23,162 nucleotides of DNA, taken from a virus. Each line of letters opens with the position of its first letter. Positions within the stretch are counted from its first letter, which is position 1. This document shows, piece after piece, positions 13,960-20,517 of this stretch. The translations under genes were made by a program, and so were the position numbers. The stretch spans positions 1-23,162 of the IMG/VR virus record IMGVR_UViG_3300006734_000043, one strand, 5' to 3'. Below the pieces are notes generated by a model that worked only from the letters and a program-made list of their open reading frames with translations, searched no databases and was not told where the DNA came from.

Positions 13960-14323
13960 AGTACATAGAAGAGAAGTATCTGCAGATGAGTATGGTGTAT
14001 TCTCCACGGGAAATTTTAACCGTGGGGATACTATCCATATATTACATGGGTTAATTAGCTTGCAACCCTCTAGGGAAAGTGTAGAAATTTACATAGTCAC
14101 AGAAGGTGACCAAGTACAAATAGGTCATATACTAGACCCATTGTTTAAGTACTGTAACCATTCATTCTCCCCCAACTGTGTAATTGATAAGTCTAAGCAA
14201 ACAGTTGTAGCTCTAAGAGACATAGAGGCTGGAGAAGAGTTGACTTTCAACTATCTAACAAACGAGTCTCAAATATCAAACCCCTTTAAAGATAAAGAAA
14301 CGGGTTTAGATGTTAAGAAATAA
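13946..14323 (+). CDS. SET-domain protein (putative lysine methyltransferase)
   Basis: SET domains transfer methyl from S-adenosylmethionine to protein lysines. The diagnostic elements are present: EYGVFST near residue 15 (the GxG/VF start), NHSFSPNC at 71-78 (the NHS..PNC SAM-binding motif), and GEELTFNY at 96-103 with catalytic-type Y103. It is compact (125 residues) and has no post-SET Cys cluster. The substrate cannot be inferred; host or phage proteins would both be possible, and the neighbours offer no clue beyond the small basic protein just upstream, which it overlaps by 14 nt. A protein methyltransferase among phage replication genes is unusual and worth study. Confidence 0.82.
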   Translation: MKKSKVHRREVSADEYGVFSTGNFNRGDTIHILHGLISLQPSRESVEIYIVTEGDQVQIGHILDPLFKYCNHSFSPNCVIDKSKQTVVALRDIEAGEELTFNYLTNESQISNPFKDKETGLDVKK

Positions 14324-14388
14324 GTGTTAAAAGTTAAAAGAAAACTTAGTAAAGGTTAAAGAGGGGTGGGTTAGATAAAAGTAATAGT

Positions 14389-14640
14389 ATGAGTAAAAAG
14401 TATAAGGACTGGATTTTAACTGAGATGGGGGATATGTCTTCATATTCCCCTGAACAGTTATGTGTAATCTTCAGCATAATACTTCAAAATCACAAAGACC
14501 ATTTAAAGTTTCAGAAACTCAGAGGGGTCAACAAAGAAAAAATAATGATGTTAAAGTTAAATTTCCTAGAGAACATTGACAACATTGTTGAGGATATATC
14601 AGATAAATTAGAGAGTAAAGGTAGTAAATATTTATCATGA
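14389..14640 (+). CDS. Hypothetical helical protein (83 aa)
   Basis: ATG at 14389. Helical, with a motif-free sequence containing repeated Lys and Leu. The 65-nt gap upstream is A- and G-rich with short GTTAAA-type direct repeats and could carry a promoter, though no consensus box is seen. The stop overlaps the next start as ATGA. Unrecognised. Confidence 0.62.
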   Translation: MSKKYKDWILTEMGDMSSYSPEQLCVIFSIILQNHKDHLKFQKLRGVNKEKIMMLKLNFLENIDNIVEDISDKLESKGSKYLS

Positions 14641-14921
14641 AGCAGACGAAAATAACTACCATGAAACTAAATCAAATTGACAAAAAATACGAGTATTGGG
14701 TCAATATGCATGATGATAAAGGTTCTAGCCTCATCGCTAAGATTTATGCCGACGGGCCCGATAGTGCCGAGGTGTGCCTTAAATCCATCACAAAGGCTTA
14801 CCTTGATGAAATGAAAAACTCCCCCTCTCCAGAGGATGTAGAGGATTTCATGAGTATATCTTACATTATCTTACAAGTGCCTAGAAACCTCTTTGATGAG
14901 GATGTGCACAGCTTAAACTAA
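14637..14921 (+). CDS. Hypothetical protein (94 aa)
   Basis: ATG overlaps the upstream stop (ATGA). The first half looks beta-rich (YEYWVNMHDDKGSSLIAKIY) and the second helical, ending in an acidic patch. No motif is recognised; it is part of the chain of small coupled genes after the SET gene. Confidence 0.62.
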   Translation: MKQTKITTMKLNQIDKKYEYWVNMHDDKGSSLIAKIYADGPDSAEVCLKSITKAYLDEMKNSPSPEDVEDFMSISYIILQVPRNLFDEDVHSLN

Positions 14922-14927
14922 ACAAAA

Positions 14928-15443
14928 ATGAGTATAGAAGGTATTATTAAAAAGCAAGAAAATTTTGCATCAGAAGGGTCTACTAAAGTTATTATAATAA
15001 ATACACAACTTGATAACGATAAATCTCCTCTACTTATTAGAGAGGATTTCGGTAAAGATTCGGAAGACTTTTGGAAAGGTGTAAGGTTTAAGACTGTCTG
15101 TGACCTTTGTATTGCTTGGCACAAAGAGGGCTTTAATCTTGAAGATTTAAACGATGTGCCAGACCTCTTTAGTCTTATATCCCTTTCAGAAGGAGATATT
15201 ATACTTAATGAAAGAGACAGTAGTTATCTTTGTACTGTAGAGAGTGTCTCTAACTCTGACTTATCAGAAGCAGTTAGTCAAGATTTTTTACTTAACTTGA
15301 CAAATAAGCAAAAGCCCAAAACAAGTCTTGTTTTTCAAAGGGTGCTTGTTTCTAGTAAGATGCCATTCGAAGAATCTTTTTTTAAGAGAGGAGAGTATTG
15401 GATTAAAGATCGCAATATTAATGAATTAAAAGAAAGATATTAA
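14928..15443 (+). CDS. Hypothetical protein (171 aa)
   Basis: ATG at 14928, 7 nt after the upstream gene. Predicted mixed fold: an N-terminal half with STKVIIINTQLDND and LLIREDFGKDSEDFWKGV, then C-x2-C (VCDLC) followed by acidic loops, and a C-terminal stretch with SLVFQRVLVSS. The single CxxC is not enough for a metal-site call. The next gene starts one base after the stop (TAATATG), so they are coupled. Unrecognised. Confidence 0.65.
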   Translation: MSIEGIIKKQENFASEGSTKVIIINTQLDNDKSPLLIREDFGKDSEDFWKGVRFKTVCDLCIAWHKEGFNLEDLNDVPDLFSLISLSEGDIILNERDSSYLCTVESVSNSDLSEAVSQDFLLNLTNKQKPKTSLVFQRVLVSSKMPFEESFFKRGEYWIKDRNINELKERY

Positions 15444-15444
15444 T

Positions 15445-15663
15445 ATGATAAAGATACATACACAAGGTAGGACATTAAAAGTTTTGATAGACTTTCAAGA
15501 GCTAAATCTATGCAATATTGCTGAAGTGGCAGCTTTTGTAGAAAAGTCTGTCAGTAAGATTGGCGGAGACCTCGTAGAAGCAATACAGGAAATTAAATCA
15601 GACTCCAACTTTATTTGCCCCGAAGAGGATACTAATTACGAAGACGACACAATAGAACAGTAA
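15445..15663 (+). CDS. Hypothetical acidic protein (72 aa)
   Basis: ATG at 15445, coupled to the previous gene. A short strand-rich start (IKIHTQGRTLKVLIDF), a helix, and a very acidic tail (PEEDTNYEDDTIEQ). No motif is recognised. Confidence 0.62.
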   Translation: MIKIHTQGRTLKVLIDFQELNLCNIAEVAAFVEKSVSKIGGDLVEAIQEIKSDSNFICPEEDTNYEDDTIEQ

Positions 15664-15688
15664 TAAACTTAGGAAATAAAAAAAAAAG

Positions 15689-16048
15689 ATGAAAAAACTA
15701 ATATTAATACTAATGTCTCTCGTAAGTAGTTTGACCCTATTGGGCCAAAATACATGTAAGGACAAAGCCGTTTTAGTCGCCTCACATCCTCAAAAGACTG
15801 TACTAATAGACGAACCTAGTATAATCATAGAGGGTGTAATAAATAGCACTACCCTAAATGCTAATATGGTAGTAGTAACCCCGGAGGGGTTCTGGTTATA
15901 TGAGGACATGCCTTATAGAGGCATGAATCTAATGTTCGACACTATGACAAAAAACATGCCCGACAGGCAGATAGCCTTAATACATGAAAAGCTATTCCTA
16001 CCCCACCTGTGCCGAGACACTATACCTAACTATAAAAACAATAAGTAA
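15689..16048 (+). CDS. Exported protein of unknown function (119 aa)
   Basis: ATG at 15689. The N-terminus MKKLILILMSLVSSLTLLGQ is a typical Bacteroidota type I signal peptide, with likely cleavage near LLG-Q; the mature part carries two Cys (C23 and C113) that could pair in the periplasm. The rest is strand-rich (SIIIEGVINSTTLNANMVVV). Small secreted phage proteins may act at the cell envelope (superinfection exclusion, lysis), but this is speculation. It is the last gene before the 1.2-kb repeat region and its transcript probably ends at the terminator at 16136-16176. Confidence 0.68.
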   Translation: MKKLILILMSLVSSLTLLGQNTCKDKAVLVASHPQKTVLIDEPSIIIEGVINSTTLNANMVVVTPEGFWLYEDMPYRGMNLMFDTMTKNMPDRQIALIHEKLFLPHLCRDTIPNYKNNK

Positions 16049-16052
16049 CAAA

Positions 16053-16135
16053 TAAGACTATTAACAAATAAGACTAATAAGACTCTGATAAGACTTATAA
16101 GATTCCCTAAGACTCTAATAAGATTCTATAAGATT
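16053..16135 (+). repeat. Eight TAAGAYT repeats at about 10-bp spacing
   Basis: TAAGACT or TAAGATT begins at 16053, 16069, 16078, 16089, 16098, 16108, 16119 and 16129. The intervals after the first are 9, 11, 9, 10, 11 and 10 bp, close to one helical turn, so all copies face the same side of the DNA. Spacing is not a multiple of three, so this is not coding. More distant copies occur at 16242 and 17199. It lies just upstream of the terminator. Confidence 0.8.
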
Positions 16136-16176
16136 CCCCTAGACCTCATATAAGCAGCTCTAGGGGCTTTTCTTTT
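16136..16176 (+). terminator. Rho-independent terminator of the plus-strand module
   Basis: CCCCTAGA (16136-16143) pairs perfectly with TCTAGGGG (16159-16166) around a 15-nt loop, followed by CTTTTCTTTT. It directly follows the phased TAAGAYT array and closes the transcript of the exported-protein gene. Confidence 0.7.
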
Positions 16177-16341
16177 ATGCCCCCTACCCTAACTCCCCTT
16201 TATATAAAATCTCCCGCCCAGGAGACTCTAATAGACTCTAGTAAGACTGTAATAATACCCCTTATAATAAGACCCTTATTGCAAATACAATCCTTGTGAA
16301 TTATGATTACTCATATACTGGCTTTATGAATTTCTATTACT

Positions 16342-16382
16342 TTTCATGAATATTGATTATAAATGAATATATTTCATGAATA
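16342..16382 (+). repeat. Direct repeat TTTCATGAATA, 30 bp apart
   Basis: Two perfect 11-bp copies at 16342-16352 and 16372-16382, spaced 30 bp start to start, each containing the palindrome TTCATGAA. Confidence 0.6.
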
Positions 16383-16420
16383 ATAAACCCCTCATAATAA
16401 ACCCCCCACCCTATACACAT

Positions 16421-16469
16421 AATACTTAATAATATCCCTATAATACTCTTAATACTTAATAATATTCCC
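16421..16469 (+). repeat. Direct repeat AATACTTAATAATAT(T)CCC, 30 bp apart
   Basis: Copies at 16421-16438 and 16451-16469 match except for one inserted T. The 30-bp spacing equals that of the TTTCATGAATA pair just upstream. AATACT also occurs at 16442, 16481 and 16490. Confidence 0.6.
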
Positions 16470-16633
16470 GCAGATTTAATAATACTTATAATACTTTATA
16501 AGATTTCTATTATTATATGGTCTGCCCAATTAAACCACTCAAAAACTATTATATATGTAAAGAGAAGGGGTGCTATATACGTAATATCCTTCCTCGTTTG
16601 GTTTTTTGCATACCCCCCCTTATAGCTAAGTTG

Positions 16634-16709
16634 CTGATTATCAATGCTTTACATATTATAAAAATATATATGTGAATAGCTTCTCGCCGTAACTAACTGA
16701 TTATCAATG
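16634..16709 (+). repeat. Direct repeat CTGATTATCAATG, 63 bp apart
   Basis: Perfect 13-bp copies at 16634-16646 and 16697-16709, each followed by a related TTACA(C)AT segment. They resemble iteron-like initiator binding sites. Confidence 0.55.
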
Positions 16710-17034
16710 AATTACACATAGCTGAAATAAATATGTAAAATTAAATGTAAAAACATATTATAATAAATAATATATGTAAGTAATTGATTGGCAGAGTATT
16801 GTAACATATTAGTATTATTTATATGTATAAGTGCCTGGCTGCCAGACATATAACCCGTAATACATATAACTTTTTTTAATATATAAAGCACTGAGCGACA
16901 ATTTCCTATATATTATCTTATTTTATATATATCTAATACATATTAAATAAATATAAATATGAAATATACCTTAAAAGTGGTACGATTATCTCAATAAGTC
17001 GCCGTATATTCGTAGTAGAAAAAGGAAATAGATA

Positions 17035-17219
17035 TAGACCATATATATATGGTAGACCTATAAAGGGGTTGGTTACCCTTATGGACAGGTAGACCATACG
17101 AACGTCTTAAATGTAATAATGGACAGTTGTCCACCTGGCAGACCTATGCACAGTTGTGCCGTGATGGGATGTTAGACATTCAAGGCAAGTAGACCAAATA
17201 AGACTGAAAAAATTAGACC
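17035..17219 (+). promoter_or_regulatory. TAGACC cluster with 16-bp palindrome upstream of the orphan gene
   Basis: TAGACC occurs at 17035, 17053, 17090, 17190 and 17214, with CAGACC at 17139. The first two flank a perfect palindrome ACC-ATATATATAT-GGT (17038-17053). Short hairpins such as GGACA-GT-TGTCC (17121-17132) lie between. This looks like a multi-site operator or RNA leader controlling the gene at 17263. No clear TAnnTTTG box was found. Confidence 0.45.
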
Positions 17220-17262
17220 TAATAGATTAATGTAATTTATTATATCACTAAACTATTTAGTT

Positions 17263-17820
17263 ATGTCAAATTACGTTAATTTTTACACAGGTACTGAAAC
17301 TTTGATTGGAAATGTCAAGAAGTCTGTTCAGACATTGACAAAGGCATCGCATGTCGTTAATTTCCTAAGGGATGACAAAAATAAACAACTTGTTATCTTT
17401 GGGCTGCTAACGTATGCTTTGGGAAGAAAGTTTGAATGTTTGGGGTCAAACCGCAAAACATATGATAACTCCCGTGCACTTGCATGTATGTTTGAACTAA
17501 GTACAACAGAGGAAGCTGGCGAGATTGCTTCGTTCTTGGGGCACTTTATTGCTAAAGGTGCACAGATGAATCTTAGCCTTGTAACATCTGCAATGCGGAA
17601 GGCTTGTACTATGACACCTAAAGCTAAATTTGACACCATTTTGAATGGTGGGCAATATGGTGCTGACGTTTATCCAGGTTACCCTAAGCTCAGCGCTTTA
17701 CTCGAATCTAAGCTAAAAGATTATGAGAAGACTATTGATGCCCGTATCGAAGGTGGTGTCGAAATAGGTGGTGTTGAGTTGATAACCAACAAAGGTAAAA
17801 AAGCCTTACAAGGTGCTTAG
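17263..17820 (+). CDS. Unknown orphan protein flanked by long non-coding regions (185 aa)
   Basis: ATG at 17263. A soluble, mixed helical protein with no recognised motif. Segments include NVKKSVQTLTKASHVVNFLRD, LVIFGLLTYALGRKF and the C-terminal GGVEIGGVELITNKGKKALQ. It stands alone between 1.2 kb of repeat-rich DNA and about 1 kb of non-coding sequence and ends in a near-perfect terminator 13 nt after the stop, a layout expected for a highly expressed, separately controlled gene. Codons seem more balanced and less AT-biased than those of the neighbours (for example GCT, GGT, AAG frequent), which fits strong expression or separate origin. A replication initiator acting on the adjacent repeats is possible but purely positional. 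Confidence 0.8.
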   Translation: MSNYVNFYTGTETLIGNVKKSVQTLTKASHVVNFLRDDKNKQLVIFGLLTYALGRKFECLGSNRKTYDNSRALACMFELSTTEEAGEIASFLGHFIAKGAQMNLSLVTSAMRKACTMTPKAKFDTILNGGQYGADVYPGYPKLSALLESKLKDYEKTIDARIEGGVEIGGVELITNKGKKALQGA

Positions 17821-17833
17821 TACCTAATATATG

Positions 17834-17860
17834 AGAGTGCAAGAAATTGCACTCTTTTTT
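17834..17860 (+). terminator. Strong rho-independent terminator
   Basis: AGAGTGCAA (17834-17842), GAAA tetraloop, TTGCACTCT (17847-17855), then a T run to 17860. A 9-bp perfect stem with a GNRA loop, directly after the orphan gene. It separates that gene from the downstream RNA region. Confidence 0.93.
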
Positions 17861-18850
17861 ATATGTTTATTTTGGGTTTTACGACATTGCTCGTATGGTG
17901 TAACTCGTATGGTGTGCATCTCCATGCAACTATACTGTTATGTCAATGCGAGGTTGTTCAACCTTTTATAATATTAGCTATTGTAGGTTTGATGGGAACG
18001 TAGCAAGTAAACGTCCTTATGCTAGTGTGGATATGCTTGTCTATCGGGCACAGTTTGTGCCGTCCTTTATTGGCTATTATATTACAGTTTGTAGTATGGT
18101 AGTGCTTTTCGAGGCAACAATATTGTGAATGAACATGATAGATGACATATAAGGCATTAAATAATAATACTTGTAATGCTTATAGGCGCATGGTTTATGT
18201 AGCCTGTCTTGGCTTTCTTGCGTTATTAGATACAGTTTGTATTAATGACATAATTGCGGATTGCGAGTATTTTACTCTTTAATATCTTGGGATAGAAAAT
18301 CTGCACTTGTCGGCACAGACCTTGTGTCGTACATAGTCCATATAAGTATATCTAAAACCGTCCTTAGACCTAGGAGCAGCTTAATTGTGGGTACGGGATA
18401 GGCGGGAGATGGCACTTCCTTTAAACAACAGGCCCAGTCATCCAATAATGCTTTGACATTTATTCGTAAGATGGGAACGAAGGCTCGACACGAAGCGTGT
18501 CTAGAATGGGATTGGTATGCCCTTTGGGATGTTACCTTTATGTAATTTTACTCATTCAATAGGCGGCGTAGTCAGTGCGTAATGTGCTGCGAGTGTCTTA
18601 GAGGTGTAGGTAGGGGGATCCGTCATTTAACGGGTTCATCTATGTAAAAAGGAAGACAGGCTTATCCAATTATTAAACCTGCATGCCATACTGTATATGG
18701 ATAAACAAAAAATATTCAACCCTTCCAGGAATCAGTATGTCATAACGTCAACGGTTGACACTTATTATTAGTATAAAAACAAGTTATCAATGTCCAGGTA
18801 TTAAATGTGTACGGCTTACACAGCTTGTTTTAGAAAATTTTATAAGTAAA
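17861..18850 (+). ncRNA. Candidate large structured non-coding RNA (about 1 kb)
   Basis: No credible gene occupies this stretch, yet it is less AT-biased than the control region and dense in stems. Examples: AGGTT/AACCT; GGCACA/TGTGCC (18047-18061); CGGCACA/TGTGTCG (18311-18329, 7 bp); GACACG/CGTGTC (18487-18501); GTCAA/TTGAC near 18748; TGTGTA/TACACA (18806-18822) nested within AAAACAAG/CTTGTTTT (18776-18783 with 18824-18831). It lies between a terminator and a tRNA-like element followed by another terminator (to 19049). Large ornate phage RNAs called GOLLD and ROOL also occur next to tRNAs. I do not recall their consensus well enough to assign either. The short ORF at 17940-18128 is not convincing. 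Confidence 0.55.
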
Positions 18851-18970
18851 GAGGCAAGACTATTGGAGTAATGCTTAGAATATTTACAGATATTCGTATC
18901 TGTTTACGTGGCACGTATTGTGCCATAGGTACAAATGCATTTATTGTCGGTTCGAATCCGACCTTGCCTC
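18851..18970 (+). tRNA. Enlarged tRNA-like RNA (about 120 nt), no encoded CCA
   Basis: Acceptor AGGCAAG (18852-18858) pairs with CTTGCCT (18963-18969); G18851 could also pair with C18970 to make eight pairs. The T-arm GTCGG-TTCGAAT-CCGAC (18946-18962) is canonical. ACT-ATTGG-AGT (18859-18869) is a minimal D-arm with GG in the loop. In the anticodon-stem position AATGC (18870-18874) pairs with GCATT (18937-18941), and a normal 4-nt variable region TATT follows. The stem encloses 62 nt (18875-18936) instead of 7, with two perfect hairpins: ACAGATA-TTCG-TATCTGT and TGGCAC-GTATT-GTGCCA. No anticodon can be read with confidence; CAA (Leu) would result if the insertion were an intron ending at 18931. 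Confidence 0.58.
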
Positions 18971-19013
18971 CTATATTATATAACATCCATTAGATTGATT
19001 GATTTAGTTTTTG

Positions 19014-19049
19014 GGCCTACCATGTCATTGTATGTGGTGGGCCTTTTTT
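19014..19049 (+). terminator. Terminator after the tRNA-like element
   Basis: GGCCTACCA (19014-19022) pairs with TGGTGGGCC (19035-19043), one wobble, 12-nt loop, followed by TTTTTT. It would end the transcript that carries the large RNA candidate and the tRNA-like element. Confidence 0.88.
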
Positions 19050-19069
19050 ATTTACCTAAATTAGATATT

Positions 19070-19294
19070 ATGGCAACTACAAGAGACAAGTATTTAGCGT
19101 CTAAAAGGGCTGCTATATGCGCTCTAAGGGACGCAAAAAGAAATCCTGAACCTGACTCCGAATTTGTAAATATCTCTCAACACAACAAGTTTACTACAAG
19201 GGAGTTTGGTGGCTTGGAGCATGGTAAAATATACCGAAAGGCTAAAAATCCTAAGAGTGATATGCCTGGCTATGCTTGGGGTACTTACTTTTAG
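19070..19294 (+). CDS. Small basic hypothetical protein (74 aa) ending GTYF
   Basis: I start at ATG 19070 (MATTRDKYLAS). A longer frame reaching back to 18935 would run through the tRNA-like element and the terminator, so it is rejected. The product is Lys/Arg-rich, hydrophilic, without recognised motifs, and ends WGTYF. The following gene also ends in GTYF. It is the first protein gene after the non-coding region. Confidence 0.68.
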   Translation: MATTRDKYLASKRAAICALRDAKRNPEPDSEFVNISQHNKFTTREFGGLEHGKIYRKAKNPKSDMPGYAWGTYF

Positions 19295-19331
19295 GTATAG
19301 ATTTTTAACTAACAACTAATAACTATCTATA

Positions 19332-19571
19332 ATGGAAGACAAGACTATTTTTGCAAAAATTCCTGTGTCCAATAAAGGACTTTTAACAGGGATTGAATTA
19401 GAAGCTAGAGGGTTTGGTATAAATATGTCAGAGCCTTTATTTGTTTCAAGCTCCTCTGATAAGGCTATCTTTGCCTTTAGTGGAGAGGAAGAGGATATTA
19501 AACATCTCTTTAATATTAACAAGGAGATAGAAGAGTTTAATATACTTATGATTGGGGGGACATACTTCTAA
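19332..19571 (+). CDS. Small hypothetical protein (79 aa) ending GTYF
   Basis: ATG at 19332 after an AACTAATAACTA-type leader without a Shine-Dalgarno sequence. Acidic; a beta-rich centre (KAIFAFSGEEEDIKHLF) and the C-terminus MIGGTYF. The shared GTYF end with the 74-residue neighbour uses different codons. No family is recognised. Confidence 0.68.
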   Translation: MEDKTIFAKIPVSNKGLLTGIELEARGFGINMSEPLFVSSSSDKAIFAFSGEEEDIKHLFNINKEIEEFNILMIGGTYF

Positions 19572-19597
19572 ATCATTTTAATATCTATATATATATG

Positions 19598-19682
19598 GTG
19601 TGTCTACTATTCAATGTTATACAGGTAACATAGATACACTTCGCCCTCTTTCACGAACCTGCTTAGATTGAGGGCACTTTTT
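19598..19682 (+). ncRNA. Structured RNA with terminator after the 79-residue gene
   Basis: ATGTTA-TACAGG-TAACAT (19614-19631) is a perfect 6-bp hairpin within an imperfect outer pairing GTGT..CTA/TAG..ACAC. It is followed by GCCCTC (19643-19648) pairing with GAGGGC (19670-19675) and ACTTTTT. The second stem has a large loop but a T tract and looks like a terminator; the first could be a small RNA or a 3' protective structure. Confidence 0.5.
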
Positions 19683-19693
19683 AACCTACAAAA

Positions 19694-19734
19694 ATAATAA
19701 TCTCAAGATAATAATCTCAATATTATACTCTCAA
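19694..19734 (+). repeat. Three 14-bp tandem units ATAATAATCTCAA
   Basis: Two perfect 13-bp copies at 19694-19706 and 19708-19720 and a degenerate third at 19722-19734 (ATTATACTCTCAA), period 14 bp. Non-coding. Confidence 0.65.
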
Positions 19735-19759
19735 TATTAAGAAAGCTCTATCCCAATAG

Positions 19760-19822
19760 GCCCTGTTGTTACCCTTGTCCTTTTCCATATTAGTTATCAT
19801 GGGGTGATGACGGGGCTTTTTT
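19760..19822 (+). terminator. Long-stem terminator before the membrane-protein gene
   Basis: Bases 19760-19774 (GCCCTGTTGTTACCC) pair with 19802-19816 (GGGTGATGACGGGGC) over 15 positions with four wobbles, loop of 27 nt, followed by TTTTTT. It lies in the 294-nt gap between the genes at 19332 and 19866 and would end a transcript coming from upstream. Confidence 0.8.
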
Positions 19823-19865
19823 ATGCCTACTACTAAACTATTTTTTAACTAAACCATATAAAACT

Positions 19866-20099
19866 ATGATAGTCTTTAATATTATCGCCAATTTCACAGT
19901 CACTCAGATTGTTTGTACTCTGTGCTATGCCATTATTAGTTTGCTATTTTCTTGGGTAGGCCAGCTAGAATTCTATCAGGTAGCTAATAGTGGGTTCCTT
20001 GTATTCTATGCTATTAGCTCTTTAACGATGCAATGTGTTGCATTTGTTGAGTCAATAGAGGAAGACCCAGGTACAGTTTCATTCATCTATAAATTCTAA
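19866..20099 (+). CDS. Small membrane protein (77 aa, two transmembrane segments)
   Basis: ATG at 19866. Hydrophobic residues 2-30 (IIANFTVTQIVCTLCYAIIS and on to LLFSWV) and 42-60 (SGFLVFYAISSLTMQCVAFV) form two likely membrane helices, followed by an acidic loop (ESIEEDPG). Function is unknown; holin-like or envelope-modifying roles would be guesses. It stands behind the strong terminator, so it probably has its own promoter. Confidence 0.65.
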   Translation: MIVFNIIANFTVTQIVCTLCYAIISLLFSWVGQLEFYQVANSGFLVFYAISSLTMQCVAFVESIEEDPGTVSFIYKF

Positions 20100-20111
20100 A
20101 ATAATGGCGTT

Positions 20112-20501
20112 ATGAAAAATGAAATAAGCACAAGGTTGCAAATTGAGATGTGCAATAAAGCTATTTTAGGGTTAACTGAAATTATAAACGAGATAAAAGC
20201 TAACCCTACAGATAAAAGATTTGGGAGAACTTACTTCATATGTGCAGACCTAAAAGGTTTTGAGGACTGGGAAGTAAAGTTACTAGTGGGACACCTAGAG
20301 AAGTTTGGGCATGAACATGTAGAGGGGTTTGAAAGAAAGCTGTCTGCATTTCGATATGAGAAACCTAGAGGGGAGCGTTTAGTTTGCATTGAGGTTGACC
20401 ATCATCGTGCCAAGGTAAACCATTTGACACAATATATTAATCACTTAAAAAATAAAAGTCATCCCCTGATTTTCGATGGAAAGAATAAACTAATTAACTA
20501 A
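20112..20501 (+). CDS. Hypothetical protein (129 aa)
   Basis: ATG at 20112, 12 nt after the membrane-protein gene. Helical N-terminus (LQIEMCNKAILGLTEIINEI), then a middle with CADLKGFEDWEVKLL and a His-rich C-terminal part (VDHHRAKVNHLTQYINHLKN). The HH pair suggests possible metal binding but no motif is complete. Unrecognised. Confidence 0.68.
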   Translation: MKNEISTRLQIEMCNKAILGLTEIINEIKANPTDKRFGRTYFICADLKGFEDWEVKLLVGHLEKFGHEHVEGFERKLSAFRYEKPRGERLVCIEVDHHRAKVNHLTQYINHLKNKSHPLIFDGKNKLIN

Positions 20502-20517
20502 ACTAAAACTATTTAAA

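Larger units (their letters stand above)
16177..17262. other. Gene-free AT-rich region with repeat families; candidate origin or control region
   Basis: About 1.1 kb with no credible gene on either strand. It separates the replication/nucleotide module from the small-gene region and contains several families of direct repeats (16342-16382, 16421-16469, 16634-16709, 17035-17219), the 8-mer TCGCCGTA at 16684 and 16999, and a 16-bp palindrome at 17038-17053. Such iterated repeats in AT-rich DNA are typical of phage origins and of control regions for early genes. No DnaA-box or known initiator site is recognised. A chain of AATACT motifs at 16421, 16442, 16451, 16481 and 16490 is also present. 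Confidence 0.5.

Noticed and set aside
16049-17262. CRISPR array in the repeat-rich region
   Set aside because: Repeats are 7-19 bp and without regular repeat-spacer units of 60-75 bp; no cas genes are near.
17940-18128. Plus-strand ORF of 62 codons inside the RNA candidate
   Set aside because: Composition is Cys/Ser/Val-rich and unlike other proteins here, no leader or neighbour coupling, and the frame crosses RNA stems such as GGCACA/TGTGCC.
18851-18970. Group I intron inside the tRNA
   Set aside because: The insertion is about 55-62 nt, far too small for a group I core of about 200 nt or more, and no P7/P3-like elements are visible.
18935-19069. Longer N-terminus for the 74-residue protein, starting at ATG 18935
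   Set aside because: It would translate through the T-arm of the tRNA-like element and the terminator at 19014-19049; ATG 19070 fits better.
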